Source: Streptomyces sp. TG1A-8
GTDB taxonomy: Bacteria; Actinomycetota; Actinomycetes; Streptomycetales; Streptomycetaceae
Assembly (NCBI RefSeq): GCF_030499535.1
Contig: NZ_JASTLB010000001.1
Coordinates: forward strand, 1,302,001 to 1,366,000
DNA: 64,000 nt
Direction: 5' to 3'
Positions 26,969-35,055 of the stretch are shown piece after piece. How positions within the stretch are numbered: the first letter of the stretch is position 1; every line of letters starts with the position of its first letter. The position numbers were made by a program, and so were the translations under genes. The notes beneath the pieces are model-generated. The model was not told where the DNA came from and searched no databases. It was given only the letters and a program-made list of their open reading frames with translations.

Positions 26969-28546
26969 TCACGCGGTGGAGCGGGGCTCGGAGCTGCGGG
27001 CCCCTTCATGGTCCGGCTCCGGTGTCGGCTCCTTCTTCCTCCCGGCGGCGGGCAAGGTGATCAGCAGCACGACTGCTGCGACGAGTGCGATGAGCATGAT
27101 CCAGACCGCGCCGACGTGCATGGCGTGGATGAACGCATGATCGGCAGCCCGCGCAAGAGCGGGCCGGTGGATGGTGGTGGCGACGTGGCGGGCCTGTTCC
27201 GCGGAAACCCGGGCGCCGTCCCGCAGCGCCTCCGGGACATCGTTCAGCGAGGGTTCGATCGCGCCTCGATACGCGATCGACATGATCGTGCCGCCCACCG
27301 CAATCCCGATCACACTGCCGGCCTGCCGCGCCGTGTTGGTGACGGCCGACCCGGCACCGGACCGTTCCAGCGGCAGGCTGCTGAGCAGTGCTCCGGTCAC
27401 CGGGGCCATCACCATGCCGACGGAAAGGCCCTGTGCCAACAGCAGGATCTCGATCCGGACGAGTGGGGTGTGCAGATCGAGAAGTCCGACCGCGCCCATG
27501 GTGAACGCCGCCACAGTGAGCGCCGGCACGGCGACAGGGCGCAGCGACCACCGGCGAACCAGATGTGCGCCCAGGGGCGCCCCTACGATAGCGCCGACCG
27601 CGGTCGGAACATTGGCCAAGCCGGCCTTCATCGGCGAGAAGCCCAGTGCACCCTGCATGTAGAACGCGTTGTAGAAAGTGACGGCGGCCACGGAGAAGAA
27701 CAGCAACGCCATGGACGCGTTTCCACCACCGAACATCCGCTGGGCAAGCAGCCGGGGATCGAAACTCGGTTCCTTTTTTCTCAATTCGACGAGCACGAAA
27801 GCGGCCAGCAGGACAAGCCCGACCGCGATCGGCGCCCAGACGTCCCAACGACTCCAGGCGTCCACCTGCCCCGCGCGAATCAGGCCGTAGGTCAACGCCG
27901 CGAGTCCGCTGATCGACAGCAATATCCCAGCCGGATCCAGCGGCCGCACGGTGGGGCTGCGGAAACCGGGGACCACCAGGACGATCCCAGCCAGTGCCAG
28001 CACGGTGATCGGGACGTTGACGAGAAAGACCGAACCCCACCAGAAATGGCTGAGCAGGAGTCCCGCCAACACCGGGCCCGCCGCCATTCCGACACCGGTG
28101 GACGTCGAGGAGATGGCGATTGCGGTTGCCCGCCCGGGGCCGGTGAAGGTCCACAGCAGGATGGCGAAGTTGGCAGGCATGATCAGTGCGGCGCCGACTC
28201 CCATCGCGGCCCGGGCGGCAATCAGCTGGCCTGCATCGCCTGCGTACGCCGCCCAGACCGAGGCCCCGGCGAAGATCACCAAGCCAATTGCGAGCACGTT
28301 CCGGTGGCCGAAGCCGTCACCCAGTGCGCCGGCGGTGAACATCAAGGTGGCGAAGACCAGGGTGTATGCACCTGTGGCCCATTGCAGCTCGGCCGGGCCG
28401 GCACCCAGTCCACGGACCGGGTCGGCAAGGGTCTCCAGGGTAATGCTGAGGACGGTGTTGTCCAGCCAGATCAACAGCGAACACACCATAAGAACGGCAA
28501 GAATCAACTGCTGCCTGAACTTCGACAGCGTCGGAGGCGCGGTCAT
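26969..28546 (-). CDS. DHA2-type (14-helix) multidrug efflux transporter
   Basis: A 525-residue EmrB/QacA-like proton antiporter. ATG 28546 with GAAGG upstream is preferred to more distal starts. Typical motifs: LIWLDNTVLSITLETL (helix 1, motif D1), GALGDGFGHRNVLAIG (motif A), the helix 5 antiporter segment TSTGVGMAAGPVLAGLLL (motif C) and GSAVTNTARQAGSVIGIAVGGTIM near the end. Codon use is clearly less GC-biased than in its neighbours (many third-position A/T), which suggests acquisition from outside. It has a good consensus promoter at 28584-28612. No adjacent TetR regulator was found, unusual for this class. The substrate is unknown. Confidence 0.9.
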   Translation of the reverse strand: MTAPPTLSKFRQQLILAVLMVCSLLIWLDNTVLSITLETLADPVRGLGAGPAELQWATGAYTLVFATLMFTAGALGDGFGHRNVLAIGLVIFAGASVWAAYAGDAGQLIAARAAMGVGAALIMPANFAILLWTFTGPGRATAIAISSTSTGVGMAAGPVLAGLLLSHFWWGSVFLVNVPITVLALAGIVLVVPGFRSPTVRPLDPAGILLSISGLAALTYGLIRAGQVDAWSRWDVWAPIAVGLVLLAAFVLVELRKKEPSFDPRLLAQRMFGGGNASMALLFFSVAAVTFYNAFYMQGALGFSPMKAGLANVPTAVGAIVGAPLGAHLVRRWSLRPVAVPALTVAAFTMGAVGLLDLHTPLVRIEILLLAQGLSVGMVMAPVTGALLSSLPLERSGAGSAVTNTARQAGSVIGIAVGGTIMSIAYRGAIEPSLNDVPEALRDGARVSAEQARHVATTIHRPALARAADHAFIHAMHVGAVWIMLIALVAAVVLLITLPAAGRKKEPTPEPDHEGARSSEPRSTA

Positions 28547-28583
28547 GAACACCTTCGGATATCGATCGACGAGAACCCGGACG

Positions 28584-28612
28584 AACATAAGCAAGCTCCA
28601 CGACACTGTCAA
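28584..28612 (-). promoter_or_regulatory. Consensus-like promoter of DHA2 transporter
   Basis: On the minus strand TTGACA (28607-28612, perfect -35) is followed by a 17-base spacer and TATGTT (28584-28589, four of six -10 bases). Transcription would start near 28577, about 30 bases before the ATG. The sequence GACAGTGTC just inside the -35 is an interrupted inverted repeat that could be an operator. Confidence 0.7.
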
Positions 28613-28819
28613 GTTTAGAAATTTTCGCCAAGGCTGTTGCGGCCAATCGAACCATATGCCTCTGCCGGATTTGCGGACTGAATATTTTTGTGCCTCCGGC
28701 GGATTTTCGAGTTGAAGAATTTCACCTCCGTCGGGGATTGCAACTGAGCGAATCCTCTGCCTCCGGCGAGCTTCTTCAGCGGTGCCGCTCCGGGGTGAGG
28801 ATGGCCTTGGCGATTGACG
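28613..28819. other. Lower-GC stretch with imperfect repeats
   Basis: This segment is markedly AT-richer than the rest of the window. It contains four imperfect units around the core TGCCTCCGGCGGATTT, beginning near 28657, 28691, 28722 and 28758 (spacing 34, 31 and 36). No gene with plausible codon use is present; the open frame that crosses it on the minus strand is a run-on from the broken methyltransferase. Confidence 0.5.
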
Positions 28820-29317
28820 TCATGCGGTTCGGACTGCAGCGGGATCCGCTGCACGTTCACTCCGTGCCGGCGGTGCTTGTGGGAGTGGTCCGCGCGTGAG
28901 CCACCGACCCGGTCGACGGTGGTGACGAAGACCCCGCCGGGCCGCGGCACCCGGGCGCACTCGGCGAGGACGGCGCGCACGTCGGCGGGGCCGGGCAGCA
29001 GGTGCGGCGGCCGGGTGCCGGTGACCGCGTCGAAGGCGGCGCCGACGAGGGGCAGCCGGCGGCCGTCGGCCCGCAGCACCACGCCGGGCAGCCGGGCCGC
29101 GGCCGTCCGCGCCATGGCGGGGTCGGCGCCCGTCACCCGCGGGCCGGGCGGCGGCCAGGCGGCGGGTGACGAGGCCGGTGCCGCAGGCGAGGCCGAGGAG
29201 ACGGGCCGCGCCGCCGGACAGCAGTCCGAGGACGGCGCCGGCGGCGGCCTCGGCGCGCGGCTCGCCGCCGCGGGAGGCCGTCGCAGGCGCCGGCGCTTCC
29301 TCGTCGTGGTCGGGCAC
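28820..29317 (-). pseudogene. Broken SAM-dependent methyltransferase
   Basis: From ATG 29317 the frame gives AAAGAVLGLLSGGAARLLGLACGTGLVTRRLAAARP, with the SAM-binding motif I LGLACGTG. A one-base shift near 29148 is then needed to continue as RVTGADPAMARTAAARLPGVVLRADGRRLPLVGAAFDAVTG, PADVRAVLAECARVPRPGGVFVTTVD. Homology stops near 28915, after which the frame runs into lower-GC repeat-bearing DNA. The C-terminal half is therefore missing. It begins 5 bases after the pterin dehydratase stop and was probably its operon partner. Confidence 0.7.
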
Positions 29318-29322
29318 GCCCC

Positions 29323-29628
29323 TCAGTGTGCTCCGTGGCCCGGGGCGATGTCCTCCACCCTGCGGGCGAGCCCGAAGTCCTTGGCGGTGACGGCGCCGCC
29401 CGCGCTGTGGGTGTGCACGCCGAGCGAGACGGTGCGGTACCCGAGGGTGAGGTCGGAGTGGTGGTCCAGCTCGTCCTGGATGCGGGCGATGTGCACGACC
29501 AGGGCCGTGGCCGCGAAGTGCGAGTCGAGCCGGTAGGAGCGGGTGAGGCGGTTCCCGTCCAGGGACCAGCCGGGCAGCTCGGCGAGCCGGTCCTCGATCT
29601 CCTCCTGCGACAGCGGTGCGACGGCCAT
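29323..29628 (-). CDS. 4a-hydroxytetrahydrobiopterin dehydratase (PCD/DCoH)
   Basis: A 101-residue protein of the exact family size. ATG 29628 is preceded by AAAGGAG. The conserved blocks are LPGWSLDGNRLTRSYRL, the active-site DHHSDLTLGYRTVSLGVHTHSAGG, and AKDFGLARRVE. It dehydrates 4a-hydroxytetrahydropterin, recycling the pterin cofactor of aromatic amino acid hydroxylases; a hydroxylase gene is not nearby. Some bacterial members may only have a folate/molybdopterin-related role. Confidence 0.93.
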   Translation of the reverse strand: MAVAPLSQEEIEDRLAELPGWSLDGNRLTRSYRLDSHFAATALVVHIARIQDELDHHSDLTLGYRTVSLGVHTHSAGGAVTAKDFGLARRVEDIAPGHGAH

Positions 29629-29842
29629 GGTGGTCTCCTTTCGTGGCGGCCCGGGCGCGGGCCGGGCGGGCGGACCCGGGGAGGATCCACCGGGGCGGGG
29701 GTGCGGACGGGCCAAGTGAGGCGTGGTCGGTGTGGTGGGTGCGTGGCCGGCGTCGTGCGTGGCGGATGGGTGGCGGGCGCCCGGCCGGCCTGCCACGGCC
29801 GGGCGCCCGGGCGTTAGGCCCGTTCGGACGGCCGTGGCCGGG

Positions 29843-29858
29843 GAGCCCGGCCGGGCTC
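29843..29858. promoter_or_regulatory. Palindrome upstream of MmyB-type regulator
   Basis: GAGCCCGGCCGGGCTC is a perfect 16-base palindrome placed just upstream of the -10-like TACGGT (29865-29870), which itself lies 7 bases before ATG 29878. It could be an autoregulatory operator or a terminator stem; the position before a leaderless-type start favours an operator. Confidence 0.4.
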
Positions 29859-29877
29859 CTCGGCTACGGTCGTCCGT

Positions 29878-30717
29878 ATGACCATTGTCGCGACCGGTCC
29901 CTCATCCGCCGCCGCCGACAGGGCCGGCAGGGGCATCGGCCCGCTGCTGCGCGCCTGGCGGGAACGGCGCCGGGTCTCCCAGCTGGAGCTGGCACTGCGC
30001 GCCGACTCCTCCGCCCGGCACATCAGCTTCATCGAGACCGGTCGGTCCCGGCCCAGCGAGGAGATGGTGCTGCGGTTGGCCGAGCACCTCGACGTGCCGG
30101 TGCGCGAACGCAACGCCCTGCTGCTGGCGGCCGGTTACGCGCCGCGGTACCCGGAGACAGCGCTGGACAACCCGGCGCTGGACGCGCTGCGCGACGGCAT
30201 GGAACGGCTCATCCAGGGCTACGAGCCCTACCCGGCGCTGGTGGTCGACGGCACGTACACCGTGCTCGCGGCCAACCGTGGCATCGGCATGCTGCTGGAG
30301 GGCGTACCGGAGTCGCTGCTGACACCCGCGCCGAACGCGATGCGGCTCACTCTGCACCCGCAGGGCCTCGCGCCGCGCATCCGCAACCTGCGCGAGTGGC
30401 GCGGGCACCTGCTGGCGCAGATGGAACGGCAGATCGCGCTGCAGCGCTCGGACGGCCTGCGCGCCCTGTACGAGGAGGTGGCGGGCTACCCGGTGCCCGA
30501 GGACGCGGCCGGTACCGGACCCGCCGAACCGGCCGGGCGTGTACCGTACTTCGCCCTGCCGCTGCGGATCGAGCACGCGGGCCGGACGCTGTCGTTCGTG
30601 TCGTCCATCGCGACCTTCAACACGCCCATGGACATCACGGTCGCCGAACTCGCCATCGAGACGTTCCTGCCCGCGGACCCGGCGACCGTCAAGTACCTGC
30701 ACACGCTCGTCGGCTGA
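29878..30717 (+). CDS. XRE-family regulator with MmyB-like ligand-binding domain
   Basis: A 279-residue protein. Residues about 18-72 form a helix-turn-helix of the XRE class (LRAWRERRRVSQLELALRADSSARHISFIETGRSRPSEEMVLRLAEHLDVP). Residues about 108-275 match the MmyB-like ligand-binding domain (PALVVDGTYTVLAANRG ... FNTPMDITVAELAIETFLPAD), a PAS-related fold that binds fatty-acid-like ligands in characterised members. Such regulators typically sit beside a short-chain dehydrogenase that they control; none is adjacent here. TACGGT 7 bases before the ATG suggests a leaderless transcript. Confidence 0.9.
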   Translation: MTIVATGPSSAAADRAGRGIGPLLRAWRERRRVSQLELALRADSSARHISFIETGRSRPSEEMVLRLAEHLDVPVRERNALLLAAGYAPRYPETALDNPALDALRDGMERLIQGYEPYPALVVDGTYTVLAANRGIGMLLEGVPESLLTPAPNAMRLTLHPQGLAPRIRNLREWRGHLLAQMERQIALQRSDGLRALYEEVAGYPVPEDAAGTGPAEPAGRVPYFALPLRIEHAGRTLSFVSSIATFNTPMDITVAELAIETFLPADPATVKYLHTLVG

Positions 30718-30814
30718 GCGGGCCCGCCGGAGGGGGGTTTCCCCGGGCGCCTGTGCGCAGCGGCGCGGCGTGGCAGACTGCTCGCGTACTCGGCGCGGGT
30801 GGGGAGGGCGTGGC

Positions 30815-31678
30815 ATGAGTGAGCGGCGGGCTGCGCCCACCGTGGGCCAGGTGGTGCTCGGCAAGCGGTTGCAGGAGCTGCGGGAGGCGGCCGGCCTCAG
30901 CCGTGAGGAGGCCGCCCGGGTACTGCGGGTGGCCCCGGCGACCGTGCGGCGGATGGAGACGGCCGACGTCGCGCTGAAGATTCCCTACGTGCAGGTGTTG
31001 CTGGAGGCCTACGGGGTGGTCGAGGAGGAGGCGGCCGCGTTCGTGCGGCTGGCCGAGGAGGCGAACCGGCCGGGCTGGTGGCAGCGGTACCACGACGTGC
31101 TGCCGGACTGGTTCAGCATGTACGTGAGTCTGGAGGGCGCGGCCCGCATCATCCGCTCCTACGAGCCGCACTTCGTGCCCGGCCTGCTGCAGACCGAGGC
31201 GTACGCGCGCGCGGTGATGGAGGCCGGGACGATCGGCCACACCGGCCCGGAGGCCGTGGAGCGGCACGTGTCGCTGCGCATGGAGCGGCAGCGGCTGCTG
31301 GAGGCGGACGATCCGCCCCACCTGTGGGTGATCATGGACGAGACGGTGCTGCGGCGTCCGGTGAGCGCGCACCCCGGGGTGATGCGCGACCAGTTGGACC
31401 GGCTGCTGGAGTACGCCGTGCGGGACCGGGTCACCCTGCAGCTCGCCGAGTTCGCGGCCGGTCCGCACCCGGGGACGTACGCGCCGTTCACGCTGTTCCG
31501 GTTCGCCGAACCCGAGCTGCCGGACATGGTGTTCACCGAGTACCTGACCGGCGCGCTGTACCTGGACTCGCGGCGGGAGGTCGCCGCGCACCTGGAGGTG
31601 CTGGACCACATGACGGCGCGGGCGGCCTCCGTACAGCGCACCGAGAAGCTCCTGCGGGAGTACCGCGAGAGCCTCTGA
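30815..31678 (+). CDS. XRE-family regulator with DUF5753 (WhiJ-like)
   Basis: A 287-residue protein; ATG 30815 with GGGGAGGGCG upstream. Residues about 12-65 are the HTH (LGKRLQELREAAGLSREEAARVLRVAPATVRRMET), and residues about 95-280 the DUF5753 domain with its signature SYEPHFVPGLLQTEAYARAV and MDETVLRRPV. This architecture is abundant in Streptomyces and includes WhiJ, a developmental regulator. The usual partner, a small DUF397 protein encoded directly downstream, is absent; the next gene is OsmC on the other strand. Confidence 0.9.
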   Translation: MSERRAAPTVGQVVLGKRLQELREAAGLSREEAARVLRVAPATVRRMETADVALKIPYVQVLLEAYGVVEEEAAAFVRLAEEANRPGWWQRYHDVLPDWFSMYVSLEGAARIIRSYEPHFVPGLLQTEAYARAVMEAGTIGHTGPEAVERHVSLRMERQRLLEADDPPHLWVIMDETVLRRPVSAHPGVMRDQLDRLLEYAVRDRVTLQLAEFAAGPHPGTYAPFTLFRFAEPELPDMVFTEYLTGALYLDSRREVAAHLEVLDHMTARAASVQRTEKLLREYRESL

Positions 31679-31730
31679 CGGCAGGGGGCGCCCCCGCCGG
31701 CCCGTGCCCGCGCGGGTGCCCGGCGGCGGT

Positions 31731-31760
31731 GATGCCGCGTCCCGGCGGGGACGCGGCATC
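31731..31760. terminator. Bidirectional terminator XRE/OsmC
   Basis: Perfect 13-base arms (GATGCCGCGTCCC at 31731-31743 and its complement at 31748-31760) with a GGCG loop lie between convergent genes. Confidence 0.8.
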
Positions 31761-31776
31761 CGGAGCGGTGCGGGCC

Positions 31777-32202
31777 TCAGGCCAGCTCGGCCGTCAGCGT
31801 GATGGTCGTACCGGCCAGGGCCTGGCTGACCGGGCAGTTCTTCTTGGCGTCCTCGGCAGCGGCGCGGAAGGCGTCCGCGTCCAGGCCGGGCACCTCACCG
31901 CGGACGGTGAGGTGGATGCCGGTGATGCCCTCACCGGGCTGGAAGGTGACGTCGGCCCTGGTCTCCAGGCGGGTGGGCGGGGTGCCGGCGCCGGCCAGGC
32001 CGTGCGAGAGGGCCATGGAGAAGCAGCTGGAGTGGGCGGCGGCGATCAGCTCCTCCGGGCTGGTCCTGCCGTTCGCCTGCTCGGCGCGCGACGGCCACGA
32101 CACCGGCTGCTCGCCGATGCCGGAGGAGTCGAAGGTGACGACGCCGCTGCCGTCGAGCAGGGCGCCTTCCCAGACGGTGTGCGCGGTGCGCGTGGTTGCC
32201 AC
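31777..32202 (-). CDS. OsmC-family peroxiredoxin
   Basis: A 141-residue protein with GTG start 32202 and AAAGGAA upstream. The two catalytic cysteines occur in the expected places: AAHSSCFSMALSHGL (peroxidatic) and KNCPVSQALAG (resolving). The N-terminal TRTAHTVWEGALLDGSG and SPEELIAAAHSSC fit the OsmC subfamily, which reduces organic hydroperoxides with lipoyl or thiol donors. No OhrR-type MarR regulator is adjacent. Confidence 0.93.
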   Translation of the reverse strand: MATTRTAHTVWEGALLDGSGVVTFDSSGIGEQPVSWPSRAEQANGRTSPEELIAAAHSSCFSMALSHGLAGAGTPPTRLETRADVTFQPGEGITGIHLTVRGEVPGLDADAFRAAAEDAKKNCPVSQALAGTTITLTAELA

Positions 32203-32347
32203 GGCTGTTCCTTTCACATGAGGGTCCGGGTTGCCGGATTCCGTGTCCCATCCGATCACATCCCGCCGTGCTCCACCCCGAAGACCGCGCCGCCCGGGGT
32301 GAACGGCGGGTGACCGCCCGGGGCCGGCCGGCGCGGGGCGCCCGGGT

Positions 32348-34432
32348 TCAGGCGGCCCGCTCCTGCTCGGCCGCCGTGCCGAGCGGCACCTGCGGTCCGT
32401 CCGCCTCGCGCAGCCAGCGGCGCAGCACCCGGTGGACGTGCTCGGCGCCGGCGATCTCCTCACCCGGCCCGGCCGGGGCGGACAGGGTCAGCGGGGAGAG
32501 CAGGAAGGGGCGGGACTGGGCGCCGCCGAGCCCGCCGTGGGAGCCGATCTGCTCCTCGAAGGCCAGGACTTCGCCGTCGGCGGGCTCGTAGGCGGAGTTC
32601 ACCATGATGTCGGCGGTGTGCGGGAAGGAGTGGGTGCGGCGGACGGCGTCGGCGGCGCCGGGCCCGAAGCGGGCCAGCGGGCCGGGGTCGTCGTCCAGGT
32701 CGGCCAGCGGGATCTCGGTGCCGTAGGGGCCGAGCACCACGCCGCCGTGCTCCTCGCTGCGCACCAGCAGGAAGCCGATGCCGGGGTGGTTGGCGAGGGT
32801 GGTCAGCAGCGCGGGGTGGCGGGCGTCGATCTCCTCCTTGGTCATGCGGTGCGGCACGTCCGGGAAGGAGACCAGGCCGAGGTTGCCGGAGGCCAGCACG
32901 ACGGGTTCGGAGCGGGGGCCGGGGCGGCGCAGCGCGCCTGCCTCCTCGGGCCGGCGCAGCGCCGCCCGGACGGCGGCGCGGGCCTCGGCGCCGCTGCGGG
33001 TGCGTTCGGCGCGGCGGGGCACGGGCAGTCCGCAGCCGGCCCGGACGAGGTCGGCGAGGGTGAGGCCGTAGCGGGCGCGGAAGGTCTCGCCGGGGCTCTG
33101 GCCGTGGTCCGACAGGACGACGATCCGGTAGGGCCGCGGGGCGTGTTCGGCGGCCTTCTCGATGAGCGCGAGGGCCCGGTCGAGGCGGTGCAGCACCTTC
33201 GCGGCGTCCCGGCTGCGCGGCCCGGAGTGGTGGGCGACCTCGTCGTAGGCGACCAGGTCGGCGTAGACGGCGGTGCGGCCGGCGAACATGTCGCCCATCA
33301 CCGCGGCGACGACGACGTCCCGTTCGACGACGGTGGCGAAGGCGCGGACGAAGGGGTAGAGGCCGCCGCGGCTCACCCGCGGGCGCTGCCGGCAAACGCG
33401 GGCGCGGGTGGACTGGCCCATCTCCCGACCGACCTCGGCGGCGAAGGACAGGGCGGTGCGCACCGCGTTGGCGGGATCGGAGAAGTAGGCGAAGTAGCCG
33501 GCGCGGGAACGGTTCTCCCGGCCGCGGCGGCGGATCGCTATGGACAGCACGAGGGCCTGTTCGCCGGCGCCGCCGCTGAACAGGTTGCCGCGGCTGGCGC
33601 CGTCGGCGGTGAGCAGTCCGCCGTCGCCCGTGCGCGCCGTGGCGCGCCGCTGCAGCTCGGCGGCGCTCGTCGGGCGGTTGCACACCATCACCTCGCCCCG
33701 GTCCTTCTCGTACCAGCGGAACGCCGGCACGTCGAAGGTGCTGCCGTGCAGGATGCCGAGCTGGCTGGCGCCGGTCTGGCTGGACCAGTCGGTGCGCCAG
33801 GGGGTGAGCCGGTGGGTGGCCCCGGCCGGGTCCCGCGGGCCGTCGCCCGCCGCCAGCCAGCGGGCGGCGGTCGGCATGAGGCCCCTGCGGACGGCGTCGG
33901 TGAGGACGTCGTGGCCGACGCCGTCGAGCTGGACGAGGACCAGCCCGGGCGTGTCCCGGCAGGGCCGGCCGGACCGGCGGCGGTCGGCGAGGCGGGACAG
34001 GCGGCGCCGGTAGGCGTCGTCGTCGCGCACGGCGAGCGCGGCGCCGGTGGCCGAGGCGACGGCGGACATCGCGGCGGCCACGATGACGGCGGTCTCCGGG
34101 GCGACCTCGGGGCTGCCGGAGGGGTTGATGCGCAGGGCGAGCAGCAGCAGGGAGCCGTTGAGGAAGAAGACCAGCAGGCCGAGGACGAGTGCGGGCACGA
34201 GCAGCAGCAGCCGGACCAGGAGCGGCCACACCACGGCGGACAGGACGCCGAAGGCGCCGGCGCCGCACGCCGCGGTGACGGCGATCCGGGTGGCGCTGTC
34301 GCCGTCGGGCGACTGGAGCTGGAAGTCGGGCAGGATCCCGGCGAGGACGAGCAGGGTGACGGTGCAGACGGCCCACACCGCGACGATCCGCCCGACCTGG
34401 CTGACGCCCCTGCGCCATGGCACGCCCCGCAC
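32348..34432 (-). CDS. Membrane (holin-like) and alkaline phosphatase-like fusion protein
   Basis: A protein of about 694 residues. Residues about 8-120 hold four hydrophobic segments similar to the small membrane family PF04020 annotated as phage holin (GRIVAVWAVCTVTLLVLAGILP, VLSAVVWPLLVRLLLLVPALVLGLLVFFLNGSLLLLAL). From about residue 165 comes an alkaline phosphatase-superfamily domain: metal site VLVQLDGVGHDVL, PTAARWL, substrate loop TDWSSQTGASQLGILHG, DLVAYDEVAHHSGP and VVLSDHGQSPG, plus HGGLGGAQSRPFL near the end. It is probably a membrane-anchored phosphodiesterase or phosphatase. The exact GTG start is uncertain (34423, 34432 or 34441). Confidence 0.8.
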   Translation of the reverse strand: MRGVPWRRGVSQVGRIVAVWAVCTVTLLVLAGILPDFQLQSPDGDSATRIAVTAACGAGAFGVLSAVVWPLLVRLLLLVPALVLGLLVFFLNGSLLLLALRINPSGSPEVAPETAVIVAAAMSAVASATGAALAVRDDDAYRRRLSRLADRRRSGRPCRDTPGLVLVQLDGVGHDVLTDAVRRGLMPTAARWLAAGDGPRDPAGATHRLTPWRTDWSSQTGASQLGILHGSTFDVPAFRWYEKDRGEVMVCNRPTSAAELQRRATARTGDGGLLTADGASRGNLFSGGAGEQALVLSIAIRRRGRENRSRAGYFAYFSDPANAVRTALSFAAEVGREMGQSTRARVCRQRPRVSRGGLYPFVRAFATVVERDVVVAAVMGDMFAGRTAVYADLVAYDEVAHHSGPRSRDAAKVLHRLDRALALIEKAAEHAPRPYRIVVLSDHGQSPGETFRARYGLTLADLVRAGCGLPVPRRAERTRSGAEARAAVRAALRRPEEAGALRRPGPRSEPVVLASGNLGLVSFPDVPHRMTKEEIDARHPALLTTLANHPGIGFLLVRSEEHGGVVLGPYGTEIPLADLDDDPGPLARFGPGAADAVRRTHSFPHTADIMVNSAYEPADGEVLAFEEQIGSHGGLGGAQSRPFLLSPLTLSAPAGPGEEIAGAEHVHRVLRRWLREADGPQVPLGTAAEQERAA

Positions 34433-34539
34433 GCCCCGCACACCTCGCGTTCCGGCCCGCTCGACGACCTCGGGGCCAGGCTCCACCTTGTCACACGGGC
34501 CGGCCAGCCCCGGCGGGCGGCGTCCGCCCCCCTTAGGGG

Positions 34540-34971
34540 TCAGCGCCCGTCGTACCCCGCCGTCGGCATCGACAGCCTGCGGTGCACGCGTGCCTTCATC
34601 TGTGCGTCGTACGCCGGTTCGGCCCGTCCCACCGTCTCCACGCGCACCCCGCGCCGCGCGCACTCGGCGGTGAACTCCTCCACCGAGGACAGGGCGCGCT
34701 CCAGTACGCGCCGGCTGGGGGCGACGAAGACGTCGACGCCGGGCCGGACGCCGTCCCACAGCGCGCAGTGGTCGAAGCGGAGCCCACCGACGAGGAGTTC
34801 GCGCGCGACCACGTAACCGCGCTCGGCCGCCCAGCGCGCGCACATCGCGTGCTGGCTGCGGGAGTCGACGAGGAAGGGGTCGGCCTCCAGCTCCTCCAGA
34901 GGTGTCAGGCTCGCGATGGCGGTGACCCGTACCGGCGCGCACCCGCCCGAGGCGCCCCGCAATTGTCCCAT
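34540..34971 (-). CDS. Small hypothetical protein, resolvase-fold-like
   Basis: A 143-residue protein, ATG 34971 with GAGGGGGA upstream. I do not recognise a named family. The pattern QHAMCARWAAERGYVVARELLVGG, then GVDVFVAPSRRVLERAL, then EFTAECARRGVRVETVGRAEPAYD resembles the order of segments in serine-recombinase N-terminal domains (Q..C..wA...Gy, D.vvv...RL.R, gv.v.sv). The nucleophilic serine region (Y.RvSt) is not present, so recombinase activity is not supported. It is divergent from the metallo-hydrolase gene. Confidence 0.7.
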   Translation of the reverse strand: MGQLRGASGGCAPVRVTAIASLTPLEELEADPFLVDSRSQHAMCARWAAERGYVVARELLVGGLRFDHCALWDGVRPGVDVFVAPSRRVLERALSSVEEFTAECARRGVRVETVGRAEPAYDAQMKARVHRRLSMPTAGYDGR

Positions 34972-35055
34972 GGCGTCCCCCTCACCTCCGGGTTTCGCCG
35001 CCGACCCTACTCCTGCCCGTAGGCTTCGGGGGAGTCGCACGAAGGAGGGGAAGAG

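Noticed and set aside
23602..27009. Minus-strand open frame of 1135 codons across the GH48 gene
   Set aside because: It is the mirror frame of a highly biased coding sequence. Its translation is Arg/Val/Gly-rich without domain features, while the plus strand encodes an unmistakable GH48.
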